This document shows, one piece after another, positions 1-6,508 of a stretch of DNA of 8,008 bases. The translations under genes and the position numbers were made by a program. The DNA comes from an uncultured Faecalibacterium sp. (lineage in GTDB: Bacteria > Bacillota > Clostridia > Oscillospirales > Ruminococcaceae): the NCBI GenBank assembly GCA_934525405.1, contig CAKSZF010000066.1, forward strand, positions 1-8,008, read 5' to 3'. Position 1 is the first letter of the stretch, and each line of letters begins with the position of its first letter. The notes under the pieces were generated by a model that had not been told where the DNA came from, made no database searches, and worked only from the letters and a program-made list of their open reading frames with translations.

Positions 1-975
1 GCCTGCGCCTACGCCCGTCCCATCCTGCTTGCCGCACCGCTGATGATCTCCAGTCTGGTGATGAACAACATCCTGCGATATGAGGGCAAAGCGAACCTTG
101 CCATGATCGGTCTTGTCACCGGCGGGCTGCTGAACATTGCACTGGACCCGCTGTTCATGTTCGTTTTAGGGCTGGGTACTGCCGGTGCCGGGATTGCCAC
201 CGCCCTCAGTCAGACCATCAGCTTTGGCATTCTGCTGTATATGTTCCTGTGGGGCAAAACGGTCAGCCAGTTCCGGCTTTCTGCCGTCACCCGGGAGCCG
301 CGTGAGTTTTTGCAGATCCTTGCAGGCGGCGCGCCCAGCTTTGGCCGTCAGGGGCTGAACAGCATCGGCGGGATGCTACTGAACATTGCCGCTCGCAGCT
401 ACGACGATGCCGCCGTGGCGGGCATGAGCATCGTGTCCCGCATTTTTATGTTCATCCTCTCGGTGGCCATCGGCGTAGGACAGGGCTTGCAGCCGGTGGC
501 GTCCTTCAACTACGGCGCGCGCAAGTACCACCGGGTACGGCAGGCCGCCGTTTTTACCCTGAAAGCCGCCTTTGTGCTGCTGGTGGTGCTGATCGCGGTG
601 TGCTGGTGGAACGATGAGGCTCTGATCCGGCTGTTCCGGGACGACCCGGAAGTCACCGCCGTGGCGCTGCCTGCCTTCCGCTACCAGTGCTTTGCCGTCC
701 TTTTGCAGCCGGTGATCGTGGTGGCCAACATGACCTTCCAGAGCGTTGGCAAGGCCGGGCGTGCCACCTTTCTGGCCTGCTGCCGGCAGGGTGTGTGCTT
801 TATCCCGCTGATCTTAGTTTTGCCCCGGGTGCTGGGGCTTGTGGGCGTGGAGCTCTGCCAGCCCATTGCGGATGCGCTCACCTTTTTCATCTCGCTGCCC
901 TTTTTGCTGGCCTTTCTGCGGCAGCTGGAGCAGATGGACAGGGCAGAAGCGTCCCATGCCCCGGCACAGCTGTAA
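1..975 (+). CDS. MATE-family multidrug efflux transporter, 5'-truncated by window edge
   Basis: This is an integral membrane antiporter of the MATE (MatE, NorM/DinF-like) family, which exports drugs or metabolites using a Na+ or H+ gradient. The frame is open from base 1, so the ATG at 43 is internal; 324 residues are visible. Family members are usually about 450 residues, so roughly 120-130 N-terminal residues lie outside the window. Visible signatures are the first-half segment with N-I-A-L-D-P-L-F followed by a Gly/Ala-rich G-T-A-G-A-G-I-A-T-A helix, the second-half start around G-A-P-S-F-G-R-Q-G, then G-V-G-Q-G-L-Q-P-V-A-S-F-N-Y-G-A, which is typical of the second MatE repeat. Several strongly hydrophobic helices follow, up to a short charged tail ending at the TAA. 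The substrate cannot be inferred. It is followed at once by a hairpin at 995-1035, so it probably ends its transcription unit. Recognition of the family is firm; the subfamily is not assigned. Confidence 0.93.
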   Translation, partial: ACAYARPILLAAPLMISSLVMNNILRYEGKANLAMIGLVTGGLLNIALDPLFMFVLGLGTAGAGIATALSQTISFGILLYMFLWGKTVSQFRLSAVTREPREFLQILAGGAPSFGRQGLNSIGGMLLNIAARSYDDAAVAGMSIVSRIFMFILSVAIGVGQGLQPVASFNYGARKYHRVRQAAVFTLKAAFVLLVVLIAVCWWNDEALIRLFRDDPEVTAVALPAFRYQCFAVLLQPVIVVANMTFQSVGKAGRATFLACCRQGVCFIPLILVLPRVLGLVGVELCQPIADALTFFISLPFLLAFLRQLEQMDRAEASHAPAQL

Positions 976-994
976 TGCAATTGTAACCGTTTTT

Positions 995-1035
995 AGCCGC
1001 ATTTTTCTGCAAGCTCTGCAATGAAAAATGCGGCT
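995..1035 (+). terminator. Stem-loop after the MATE gene, probable intrinsic terminator
   Basis: A perfect 13-bp inverted repeat: the arm AGCCGCATTTTTC at 995-1007 pairs with GAAAAATGCGGCT at 1023-1035. The 15-base loop contains a further TGCA/TGCA pair (1008-1011 with 1017-1020). It starts 19 bases after the MATE stop codon, as expected for a terminator. The run after the stem (GTTTCGTATTCTG) is only moderately T-rich; the T and A runs lie inside the stem, so termination may be partial and some readthrough into the lipoprotein genes is possible. Confidence 0.65.
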
Positions 1036-1055
1036 GTTTCGTATTCTGAGTGAAC

Positions 1056-1068
1056 GGAAAAATTTTCC
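1056..1068. repeat. Short perfect palindrome upstream of the lipoprotein gene
   Basis: GGAAAAATTTTCC reads as 6-bp arms around a single central A, 28 bases before the ATG at 1097. Its AT-rich centre with GG/CC ends resembles a small operator, but no recognised regulator site matches and no clear -35/-10 pair is visible beside it. It could equally be chance sequence in the only AT-rich stretch of this region. Confidence 0.3.
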
Positions 1069-1096
1069 TCCCTGTTTTTGCAAAGGAGTGTTTTTT

Positions 1097-2725
1097 ATGA
1101 AGCGTGTTGTCTTGCGTATCGGCTGCGGGGCGGTCTGCGCAGCCCTTGCCCTTACTTTAGGCTGTGGCTGCGCCCTGCTGCCGCCCGCCACCGGCGTGCC
1201 GGGCGCTGCAAGCTCTGCCGTTTCCGTGCCCACGGACGACAGCGGCAAGCCCCTGTACGACCCCGCCGTGCTGAACGATGGCCGTCTGCGGGTGCTGTAC
1301 TGCGACGGTCGTTCCGGGAGCAGCACCACCATCCTGTGCGGCAGCACCCCGCTGCACCAGTCTACCCGCAGTGAGAACGTCTCGCTGGTGGAGGACAGTG
1401 CTACCGGCACCACAGACTACTGGCTGCGCAGCTGGTCCGACCCTACCGGCCGGGGCGGACGCCGCACCGCCCTGTACGACAAGACCGGCACTGAAGTAAT
1501 GGCCTTTGATGGCGAGCAGAGCGCCACCCTGCAAAACGGCCTGCTGGTGCTGCAGGAGAGCCGCCTGATCGATGGTGGATACGCCCCAGAGTCCGGCTAC
1601 GGCACCTGTCAGGTCATCGACCTTGCCACCGGCGCAGCACTGCCGGTGCCGGAGGGCGCATACAGCTGCACCGTATGCGGCGATAAGCTGGTATTCAGCT
1701 GCTACGCCCGCCCGGAAGGGCTGGACGATTACGACTGGGATCCCGACTACCAGCAGAACAGCTGGGTGGTGGTGCAGGAGAAGGACGGCACCACCGTCTA
1801 CCGCGCCGATGCCGCCTCGGCATACCGCCTTTTCTACGACAGCGACACTCTGAGCGACTGGGTGGAGCTGGACGTTGCCACCGGAGAGGAAACCACCGAC
1901 CAGATTTTGTACAACACCCTGACCGGCGAGCAGTGCACGGGCTTTTTGCATGTCTACCCGGGCGGGCTTGCCAGCTTTTCCACCGGTGATGGCCGGTACG
2001 AGCTGCGGGACATGACCACAGAGGATCGCGGACTGATTGCCGCCTTTGACGAGCAGCCCAGCCAGTATTTCCCGGGCTATGTGGTAACATGGCACAGCGG
2101 CGAGGATCACGGCTACGAACTCTATGATCTGGAGACCGGTACAAAGACCCCGCTGTACGATGTAGACGCCACAGACAGCACCGTAGCCGTCTATGCGCAG
2201 GACGGCAGTCTGCGGGTGTACAGCAAGGACAACGGCAAGCTGCTGACCGACACCACCGTAGAGCCGGTGGAGCACCAGCAGCGGGTACGGATGAGCAATT
2301 GCGGCAGCGGCTACGTCTGGCTGGAATTGCAGGATAACGACCGCTACGAGACCACCGCCACCCGGCTGTACGGCCCGCAGGGGCTTGTCAGCGACCTGAC
2401 CGCCCTGCAGGGCAAGTACAGTTACGTCAACTACCTGACCACCGACCCTGACGGCAGACCCATGTTCTACGGCAGCCGCGCCGCTGCGGGCAGCGCCTAC
2501 GGCAACGTATGCGATGTGCTGGACGCAGACGGCAAGGTAGTATTACAGGGCCTTGCCAGCTGCGCCGGGTACTATTCCAACAGCCTGAACGCCCTGCCCG
2601 ACCATGTGTTTGCCGCGCAGCGGGGCTTCTATGTGGGCTGGATGGACGCAAGCGGCAACTGGCTGTACTGCCAGAGCATTTTCTCGTCTGCCACTGCGGA
2701 CGATGAACCGAGTTACGGCTATTGA
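1097..2725 (+). CDS. Putative exported lipoprotein, beta-propeller-like, function unknown
   Basis: A 542-residue protein that I do not recognise as a named family. The ATG at 1097 is chosen because AAAGGAG at 1082-1088 sits 8 bases upstream and the protein then opens with a signal peptide (K-R, then a hydrophobic run at about residues 4-22). The in-frame ATG at 1028 lies inside the preceding hairpin and has no ribosome site. The segment L19-T-L-G-C23 resembles a lipobox, so lipidation at Cys23 (or Cys25) and anchoring outside the membrane are likely; the site is less canonical than that of the next gene. The mature part is rich in Asp, Gly, Thr and Tyr. It repeatedly shows a hydrophobic-D-x-x-T/N-G turn, e.g. 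near residues 128, 175, 259, 344, 376 and 476, as in WD/PQQ-like propeller strands. No catalytic motif was seen. It lies 18 bases upstream of the PstS-like gene, so the two are probably co-transcribed. Confidence 0.8.
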   Translation: MKRVVLRIGCGAVCAALALTLGCGCALLPPATGVPGAASSAVSVPTDDSGKPLYDPAVLNDGRLRVLYCDGRSGSSTTILCGSTPLHQSTRSENVSLVEDSATGTTDYWLRSWSDPTGRGGRRTALYDKTGTEVMAFDGEQSATLQNGLLVLQESRLIDGGYAPESGYGTCQVIDLATGAALPVPEGAYSCTVCGDKLVFSCYARPEGLDDYDWDPDYQQNSWVVVQEKDGTTVYRADAASAYRLFYDSDTLSDWVELDVATGEETTDQILYNTLTGEQCTGFLHVYPGGLASFSTGDGRYELRDMTTEDRGLIAAFDEQPSQYFPGYVVTWHSGEDHGYELYDLETGTKTPLYDVDATDSTVAVYAQDGSLRVYSKDNGKLLTDTTVEPVEHQQRVRMSNCGSGYVWLELQDNDRYETTATRLYGPQGLVSDLTALQGKYSYVNYLTTDPDGRPMFYGSRAAAGSAYGNVCDVLDADGKVVLQGLASCAGYYSNSLNALPDHVFAAQRGFYVGWMDASGNWLYCQSIFSSATADDEPSYGY

Positions 2726-2743
2726 TCCAAGGAGGGCTTTCTT

Positions 2744-3739
2744 ATGAAAAACGCTAAAATTTCTCGCCGCAGCTTTCTGCTGGGGCTGGCCGCCTGCTCC
2801 GCTGCCGGGGTGCTGACCGCCTGCAAGGGCACGGGTGTCCCCTCTGGCAGCACGGCTTCCTCTGCCGCAGAGCAGCCTGCATCCTCTGCTGTTTCCTCTG
2901 CTGTGCAGCAGCTGGAGCCGTTTCTGACCGTGGAGGAGTTTCCCCCGCTGGATGGCAGCACCGCCTGCATCCCGCTGATGGCGCAGATGCTGGCCGATAC
3001 CACCGGCATGGACCTGGAAGAAGCCCGCAGCAACATCACCGTGAGCACCACCGCCTACGCATGGGAGAACTTTGGCCTGTACGACACAACCACCCGGATG
3101 CTGGTGGTGTACGAAGCGCCGGACTATGTAAAGGAAGAGCTGCAAGAGGCTAATGTGCAGCTGGAGCAGAAGCCCATCGGGGTGGATGCGCTGGTGTTCA
3201 TCGTCAACGAGGACAACCCCGTGCAGGCGCTTAGCCAGCAGCAGCTGCGGGACATCTACGCCGGAAAGATCACCAACTGGAAGGATGTGGGCGGCAAGGA
3301 TCAGGAAATCGTTGCCTTCCAGCGCGGCGAGGACTCTGGCAGTCAGACCCTGTTCAAAAAACTGCTCATTCAGGGCGGCGAACTGATGACCCCGCCCTCT
3401 GAGCTGGCTCCCGCCGCCATGGGTGAGCTGGTGGACAGCATCGCCGATTACAACAACAGCGCCAACGCCATCGGTTTTTCCGTATATTACTATATCGACC
3501 AGATGTATTCCAAGCCCGGGCTGCGGCTGCTGGCGGTGGACGGTGTGACCCCCAGCAACGACACCCTTGCCGACGGCAGCTACCCCCTGTGCAACGATTT
3601 CTACGCCGTCATCCACCCGGATGCCGCCGCCGACAGCCCGGAGCGCCGCCTGTACGACTGGCTGGACACCGCCGACGGCATCGCCTGCATCCAGAAAGCT
3701 GGGTACGTTCCGGCACAGTCTGCCGCCAAGGAGAATTGA
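2744..3739 (+). CDS. PstS-like phosphate-type substrate-binding lipoprotein
   Basis: A 331-residue periplasmic-binding-protein-like lipoprotein. AAGGAGG at 2729-2735 is 8 bases before the ATG. The N-terminus holds S7-R-R-S-F-L-L, a twin-arginine-like motif, then a hydrophobic stretch and a canonical lipobox L24-T-A-C27, so the mature protein should be lipid-anchored outside the membrane. Residues 28-56 are a Ser/Ala-rich linker. The binding domain begins near residue 60 and has the PstS features D70-G-S-T-A, the hinge-region strand with V-D-A-L-V-F-I-V-N (148-155), the L-x-x-I-Y-x-G-K-I-T-N-W segment (168-179), and the anion-contacting loop R194-G-E-D-S-G-S200. In the PstS family these Ser/Arg/Asp/Gly residues bind phosphate. 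No permease or ATPase genes (pstC, pstA, pstB) are nearby, so it may serve a distant transporter or act as a sensor or scavenger. Phosphate specificity is inferred from the motifs, not shown. Confidence 0.88.
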   Translation: MKNAKISRRSFLLGLAACSAAGVLTACKGTGVPSGSTASSAAEQPASSAVSSAVQQLEPFLTVEEFPPLDGSTACIPLMAQMLADTTGMDLEEARSNITVSTTAYAWENFGLYDTTTRMLVVYEAPDYVKEELQEANVQLEQKPIGVDALVFIVNEDNPVQALSQQQLRDIYAGKITNWKDVGGKDQEIVAFQRGEDSGSQTLFKKLLIQGGELMTPPSELAPAAMGELVDSIADYNNSANAIGFSVYYYIDQMYSKPGLRLLAVDGVTPSNDTLADGSYPLCNDFYAVIHPDAAADSPERRLYDWLDTADGIACIQKAGYVPAQSAAKEN

Positions 3740-3751
3740 TTTTTCCATGAA

Positions 3752-3780
3752 TTGACAGCCCGCCCGCATTCTGCTACAAT
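3752..3780 (+). promoter_or_regulatory. Near-consensus extended -10 vegetative promoter for the psiE-like gene
   Basis: TTGACA (3752-3757) matches the -35 consensus exactly. It is separated by 17 bases from TACAAT (3775-3780), a 5/6 match to the -10, which is preceded by TG at 3772-3773 with one base between, giving an extended -10. Transcription would start near 3786-3788, leaving a leader of about 50 bases before the ATG at 3837. This is the clearest promoter in the window and makes the 3837 gene independent of the pstS-like gene. Confidence 0.8.
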
Positions 3781-3818
3781 CTAACCAGAAGTCTGTCGAA
3801 TCCTGTTTAGCAGAATGC
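3766..3818. repeat. 11-bp perfect inverted repeat framing the promoter and start site
   Basis: GCATTCTGCTA at 3766-3776 is repeated inverted as TAGCAGAATGC at 3808-3818, separated by 31 bases. The left arm runs through the extended -10 TG and the first two bases of the -10 box; the right arm lies 2 bases before the ribosome site. The half-site centres are 42 bp apart, about four turns of B-DNA. Because the left arm is upstream of the predicted start, the promoter's own transcript cannot form the full hairpin. A DNA-level operator is therefore the more natural reading, though transcripts reading through from the pstS-like gene could fold it. Confidence 0.7.
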
Positions 3819-3836
3819 CGAAAGGAAGGTCTTACT

Positions 3837-4367
3837 ATGGAGCATCTCTCTCACCCGGTAGAAAGCCACTGGCGCACCTCCCTGCGCAACCGCATCATTC
3901 AGGCTTCCAGCCTGCTGGAGGTGCTATTGTCCGGCCTAGTGCTGATCGGTCTGCTGCTCAGCGTTGTGCCCCTGATCTGCTGGATGCCCGGCCTGCTGTT
4001 CGATGGCAACGAGGCTGAGATCCGCACCTTTCTGGAGCGTAGCTTGGACATTGTGATTGGCATCGAGTTCATCAAGATGCTGGCCAAGCACAGCCCCGGC
4101 AGCAGCCTTGAAGTGCTGCTGTACGCCATTGCGCGCCATCTGGTGGTGGGGCACGATTCCGCCGTGGAGAACCTGCTCAGCGTGGGCGCGATCGCGCTGA
4201 TCTTCATTGTGCGCAAGTTCTTCTTTGTCCCGGCCTTTGGCGCACACCTGCCGGACGGCCACCCCGCGCCGGACCTTACCCCCGCCCAGAGCGGCATTCC
4301 CGCCGACTGGTTCCATCGGCGACATTCCGAAGCAAAGCCTGAGGAAGAGACCGAGACAAAGGAATAA
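3837..4367 (+). CDS. PsiE-family (phosphate-starvation-inducible E) membrane protein
   Basis: A 176-residue integral membrane protein. The ATG at 3837 is preceded by AAAGGAAGG at 3821-3829. Hydrophobic segments are seen at about residues 26-55, 69-83, 91-104 and 113-131, consistent with the four-helix PsiE fold. The segment around E77-F-I-K, the A97-I-A-R-H-L-V-V-G-H-D stretch and the following helix with S-V-G-A-I resemble E. coli PsiE as I recall it (its E-F-I, A-I-V-R-L-I-I-V-D-H and S-A-A-I elements). The C-terminal 40 residues are hydrophilic, proline- and then Glu/Lys-rich, and longer than in E. coli PsiE. The molecular function of the family is unknown; in E. coli the gene responds to phosphate starvation. 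Here it has its own strong promoter with a possible operator, and sits next to a PstS-like gene, which fits a phosphate link but does not prove it. The family call rests on remembered motifs, not a search. Confidence 0.7.
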   Translation: MEHLSHPVESHWRTSLRNRIIQASSLLEVLLSGLVLIGLLLSVVPLICWMPGLLFDGNEAEIRTFLERSLDIVIGIEFIKMLAKHSPGSSLEVLLYAIARHLVVGHDSAVENLLSVGAIALIFIVRKFFFVPAFGAHLPDGHPAPDLTPAQSGIPADWFHRRHSEAKPEEETETKE

Positions 4368-4377
4368 GCATATACAA

Positions 4378-4422
4378 AAACCACCCCGCAGCGGCCGGTG
4401 AACGGCTGCTGCGGGGTGGTTT
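4378..4422. terminator. Bidirectional intrinsic terminator between converging genes
   Basis: A perfect 15-bp stem: AAACCACCCCGCAGC (4378-4392) with GCTGCGGGGTGGTTT (4408-4422). The loop adds an inner GCCG/CGGC stem (4394-4397 with 4403-4406) closed by GTGAA. On the plus strand the stem runs into TTTACTATTTTCTG. On the minus strand the exit is TTTTTGTATATG. It lies 10 bases after the psiE-like stop and 11 bases after the plsY stop, so it serves both converging transcripts. Confidence 0.92.
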
Positions 4423-4433
4423 ACTATTTTCTG

Positions 4434-5096
4434 TTACTTTTTGCCGTGACGGCCAAAGCGGTACTCCTTGCCCTCGCGGATGCGCTGGATATTGGAGCGG
4501 TGCATGTAAATGACCATCGCACCCATGATCACCGAGCCGATGGTGCACACGGTAAGGTCGGCGGCAGAATAGCCCCGGAACACCCCGTACAGGATGGTGA
4601 GCACCGGGTAGAGTGCTGCCATGGTCACGCTGCCCAGTGACACCATGCCGGTGGGCAGCAGGCAGGCCAGAAAGATGACCGCCAGAAAGGGGATCAGCAC
4701 CGGCTGGATCGCCAGAATGGTGCCGCCCGCCACCAGCACACCCTTGCCGCCCTTGAAGCCGAAATACAGGGGCTTCAAATGGCCGATAATGGCAAAGATA
4801 GCGGCAAGATACACCGCAAGATACGGCGAGAGCGTGGCGCTTTCCGGCATCAGGGTGAACAGCCAGCGGCCGATGCACACGGCCAGCACACCCTTGAGCA
4901 CATCGCCGAAAGCAGTAAGTGCCGCTGCCTTTTTGCCGAAAGTGCGCAGCATATTGGTCATGCCCGCTGCGCCGCTGCCGTACTTGCGCACATCATCGTG
5001 GTACAAAAACTTGCTGACGAGGATACCGGTGTCGATGCTGCCCAGCAGATACGCCTGCACAGCAGACACCGCAGCGATGAGAACAGATTCCATCAT
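4434..5096 (-). CDS. plsY: Acyl-phosphate:glycerol-3-phosphate acyltransferase PlsY
   Basis: An integral membrane enzyme that transfers an acyl chain from acyl-phosphate to glycerol-3-phosphate, the first step of phosphatidic acid synthesis in most bacteria (partner PlsX). It is 220 residues, a normal length. GGGAGG stands 5 bases before the first ATG (5096) and 8 before the second (5093), so either could start it. Visible motifs are G19-S-I-D-T-G; motif 1 as G40-S-G-A-A-G-M-T-N48 with R51; D64-V-L-K-G; motif 2 as G104-H-L-K-P-L then G-F-K-G-G-K-G-V (112-119), the phosphate-binding loop; and motif 3 as H199-R-S-N202 with E211. Five or so hydrophobic helices alternate with these cytoplasmic loops. 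Oddity: motif 1 usually reads GSGN, and here the Asn is Ala43. It lies 18 bases downstream of der and is the last gene before the terminator; gpsA, often next in Firmicutes, does not follow. Confidence 0.95.
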   Translation of the reverse strand: MMESVLIAAVSAVQAYLLGSIDTGILVSKFLYHDDVRKYGSGAAGMTNMLRTFGKKAAALTAFGDVLKGVLAVCIGRWLFTLMPESATLSPYLAVYLAAIFAIIGHLKPLYFGFKGGKGVLVAGGTILAIQPVLIPFLAVIFLACLLPTGMVSLGSVTMAALYPVLTILYGVFRGYSAADLTVCTIGSVIMGAMVIYMHRSNIQRIREGKEYRFGRHGKK

Positions 5097-5114
5097 CTGA
5101 GCCTCCCTGACGTG

Positions 5115-6458
5115 TTATACGTCCTTGGCACCCACCTCGCCGGAGCCGCGCTCCCGCACGACCAGACGGATGGGCGTATGCTCCAGACCAAAGTTTTCGC
5201 GGATCTGGTTGATGAGATACCGCTGATAGCTGAAGTGGAACAGGTGCTTTGCGTTCACGAAGGCCACGAACGTGGGGGGACGGGTGGAGGCCTGCGTCAG
5301 GTAGTAGATCTTCAGGCGGCGGCCCTTGTCGCTGGGGGGCTGCATCCGGGCAGTAGCGCGGGCAAGCATCTCGTTCAGCACGCCGGTGGGCACGCGGGCG
5401 CCGTTCTCGGCGTCCACATCCCGGATCAGCTGCATCAGCTTGTTCACGTTGTAGCCGGTCTGGGCAGAGATGAAGATGATGGGTGCGTAGCCCATAAAGC
5501 TGAAGCACTCGGCATAGCCGCGGCGCTGCAGCTCCATGGTGTTGGTCTCCTTGCCTTCCACGGCATCCCACTTGTTCACCACGATGATGCAGGCCTTGCC
5601 CTGCTCGTGGGCGTAGCCAGCCACCTTGCTGTCCTGCTCGGTAAAGCCGACGGTGGCATCCACAAGGATCAGCGCCACGCGGCTGCGCTCCACAGCAGCC
5701 AGTGCGCGCACCACCATGTAGCGCTCCAGACCATCGCTGATGTTGCTGCGTTTGCGCAGACCGGCGGTATCGGTAAAGATGAACTTGCCATAGGCATTGT
5801 CCACCGGGGTGTCGATGGCATCACGGGTGGTGCCGGCCTCGTTGGCTACGATCATGCGATTCTCGCCCAGAATGCGGTTGGTCAGGCTGGACTTGCCCAC
5901 GTTGGGACGGCCGATGATGGCAACGGGGATGCGATCCTCCTCCACCACAGTCTCGCTGAAGTCCAGATGGGCGCACACTGCATCCAGCAGGTCGCCCGTA
6001 CCGTGACCGTGCACGGAAGAAATGGGCATCACCTCGTCAAAGCCGAGGTTGTAGAACTCGTACAGCTCCATGGGAGCCTCGCCCACCTTGTCGCACTTGT
6101 TCACGGCCAGAATGATGGGCTTGTGGCTGCGGCGCAGCATGTGCGCCACATCCTCGTCGGCTGCGGTCAGGCCGTTGCGCACGTCCGTGACCATAATGAT
6201 GCAGTCGGCGGTGTCAATGGCGATCTGTGCCTGCTCGCGCATGTGGGCCAGAATGCCCTCGGTGGCCTTGGGCTCGATGCCGCCGGTATCCACCAGCAAA
6301 AACTCGTGGCCGTTCCACTCGCAGTTGGCGAAAATGCGGTCGCGGGTAATGCCCGGGGTATCCTCCACAATGGCAAGGCGCTGGCCGCACAGCTTATTGA
6401 ACAGGGTGGATTTGCCCACGTTGGGGCGTCCCACCACTGCTACGATCGGTTTGCTCAT
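5115..6458 (-). CDS. der: Ribosome biogenesis GTPase Der (EngA)
   Basis: A double GTPase needed for maturation of the 50S ribosomal subunit. It is 447 residues with the full Der layout. GTPase domain 1 has the P-loop G10-R-P-N-V-G-K-S17, switch I D33-T-P-G-I-T-R-D40, D57-T-G-G60 and N120-K-C-D123. Domain 2 has G183-R-P-N-V-G-K-S190, the G209-T-T-R-D switch, D230-T-A-G-L-R-K-R237 and N295-K-W-D298. A KH-like RNA-binding domain follows from about residue 350, with the typical L-K-I-Y-Y-L-T-Q segment and a short basic-to-acidic tail. The start at 6458 is chosen because AGAAAGGAGG lies 7 bases upstream and the protein then begins M-S-K-P-I-V-A-V-V-G; an in-frame ATG at 6494 would place the ribosome site inside the gene. 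It lies 50 bases after the DUF512 gene and 18 before plsY, consistent with one operon. Confidence 0.97.
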   Translation of the reverse strand: MSKPIVAVVGRPNVGKSTLFNKLCGQRLAIVEDTPGITRDRIFANCEWNGHEFLLVDTGGIEPKATEGILAHMREQAQIAIDTADCIIMVTDVRNGLTAADEDVAHMLRRSHKPIILAVNKCDKVGEAPMELYEFYNLGFDEVMPISSVHGHGTGDLLDAVCAHLDFSETVVEEDRIPVAIIGRPNVGKSSLTNRILGENRMIVANEAGTTRDAIDTPVDNAYGKFIFTDTAGLRKRSNISDGLERYMVVRALAAVERSRVALILVDATVGFTEQDSKVAGYAHEQGKACIIVVNKWDAVEGKETNTMELQRRGYAECFSFMGYAPIIFISAQTGYNVNKLMQLIRDVDAENGARVPTGVLNEMLARATARMQPPSDKGRRLKIYYLTQASTRPPTFVAFVNAKHLFHFSYQRYLINQIRENFGLEHTPIRLVVRERGSGEVGAKDV

Positions 6459-6508
6459 GGGGTCTCCTCCTTTCTTAAAAGGGGTAAAATACAATAAAAA
6501 TGGCGTTA

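Noticed and set aside
1028..1096. N-terminal extension of the lipoprotein from the ATG at 1028
   Set aside because: That ATG lies within the 3' arm of the terminator-like hairpin and lacks a ribosome site; starting at 1097 gives a proper site and signal peptide.
1157..2275. Minus-strand open frame (372 codons) opposite the unknown lipoprotein
   Set aside because: The plus-strand frame has a signal peptide, a ribosome site and an operon partner; the minus frame has none of these.
3733..3755. Direct repeat GAATTGA at 3733-3739 and 3749-3755
   Set aside because: Seven-base AT-rich repeat at a stop codon and a -35 box; too short to separate from chance.
2543..3769. Minus-strand open frame (408 codons) over the pstS-like gene and the end of the propeller-like gene
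   Set aside because: Shadow frame antisense to clearly coding sequence and spanning an intergenic gap; low-complexity Gly/Val/His product.
6459..6494. Twelve-residue N-terminal extension of Der
   Set aside because: The strong AGAAAGGAGG falls inside the extension, and Der proteins normally begin a few residues before the P-loop.
4779..6497. Long plus-strand open frame (572 codons) opposite der and part of plsY
   Set aside because: It is fully antisense to der, whose motifs are unmistakable, and its product is a His/Val/Gly-rich shadow sequence with no domain. High GC keeps the antisense frame free of stops.
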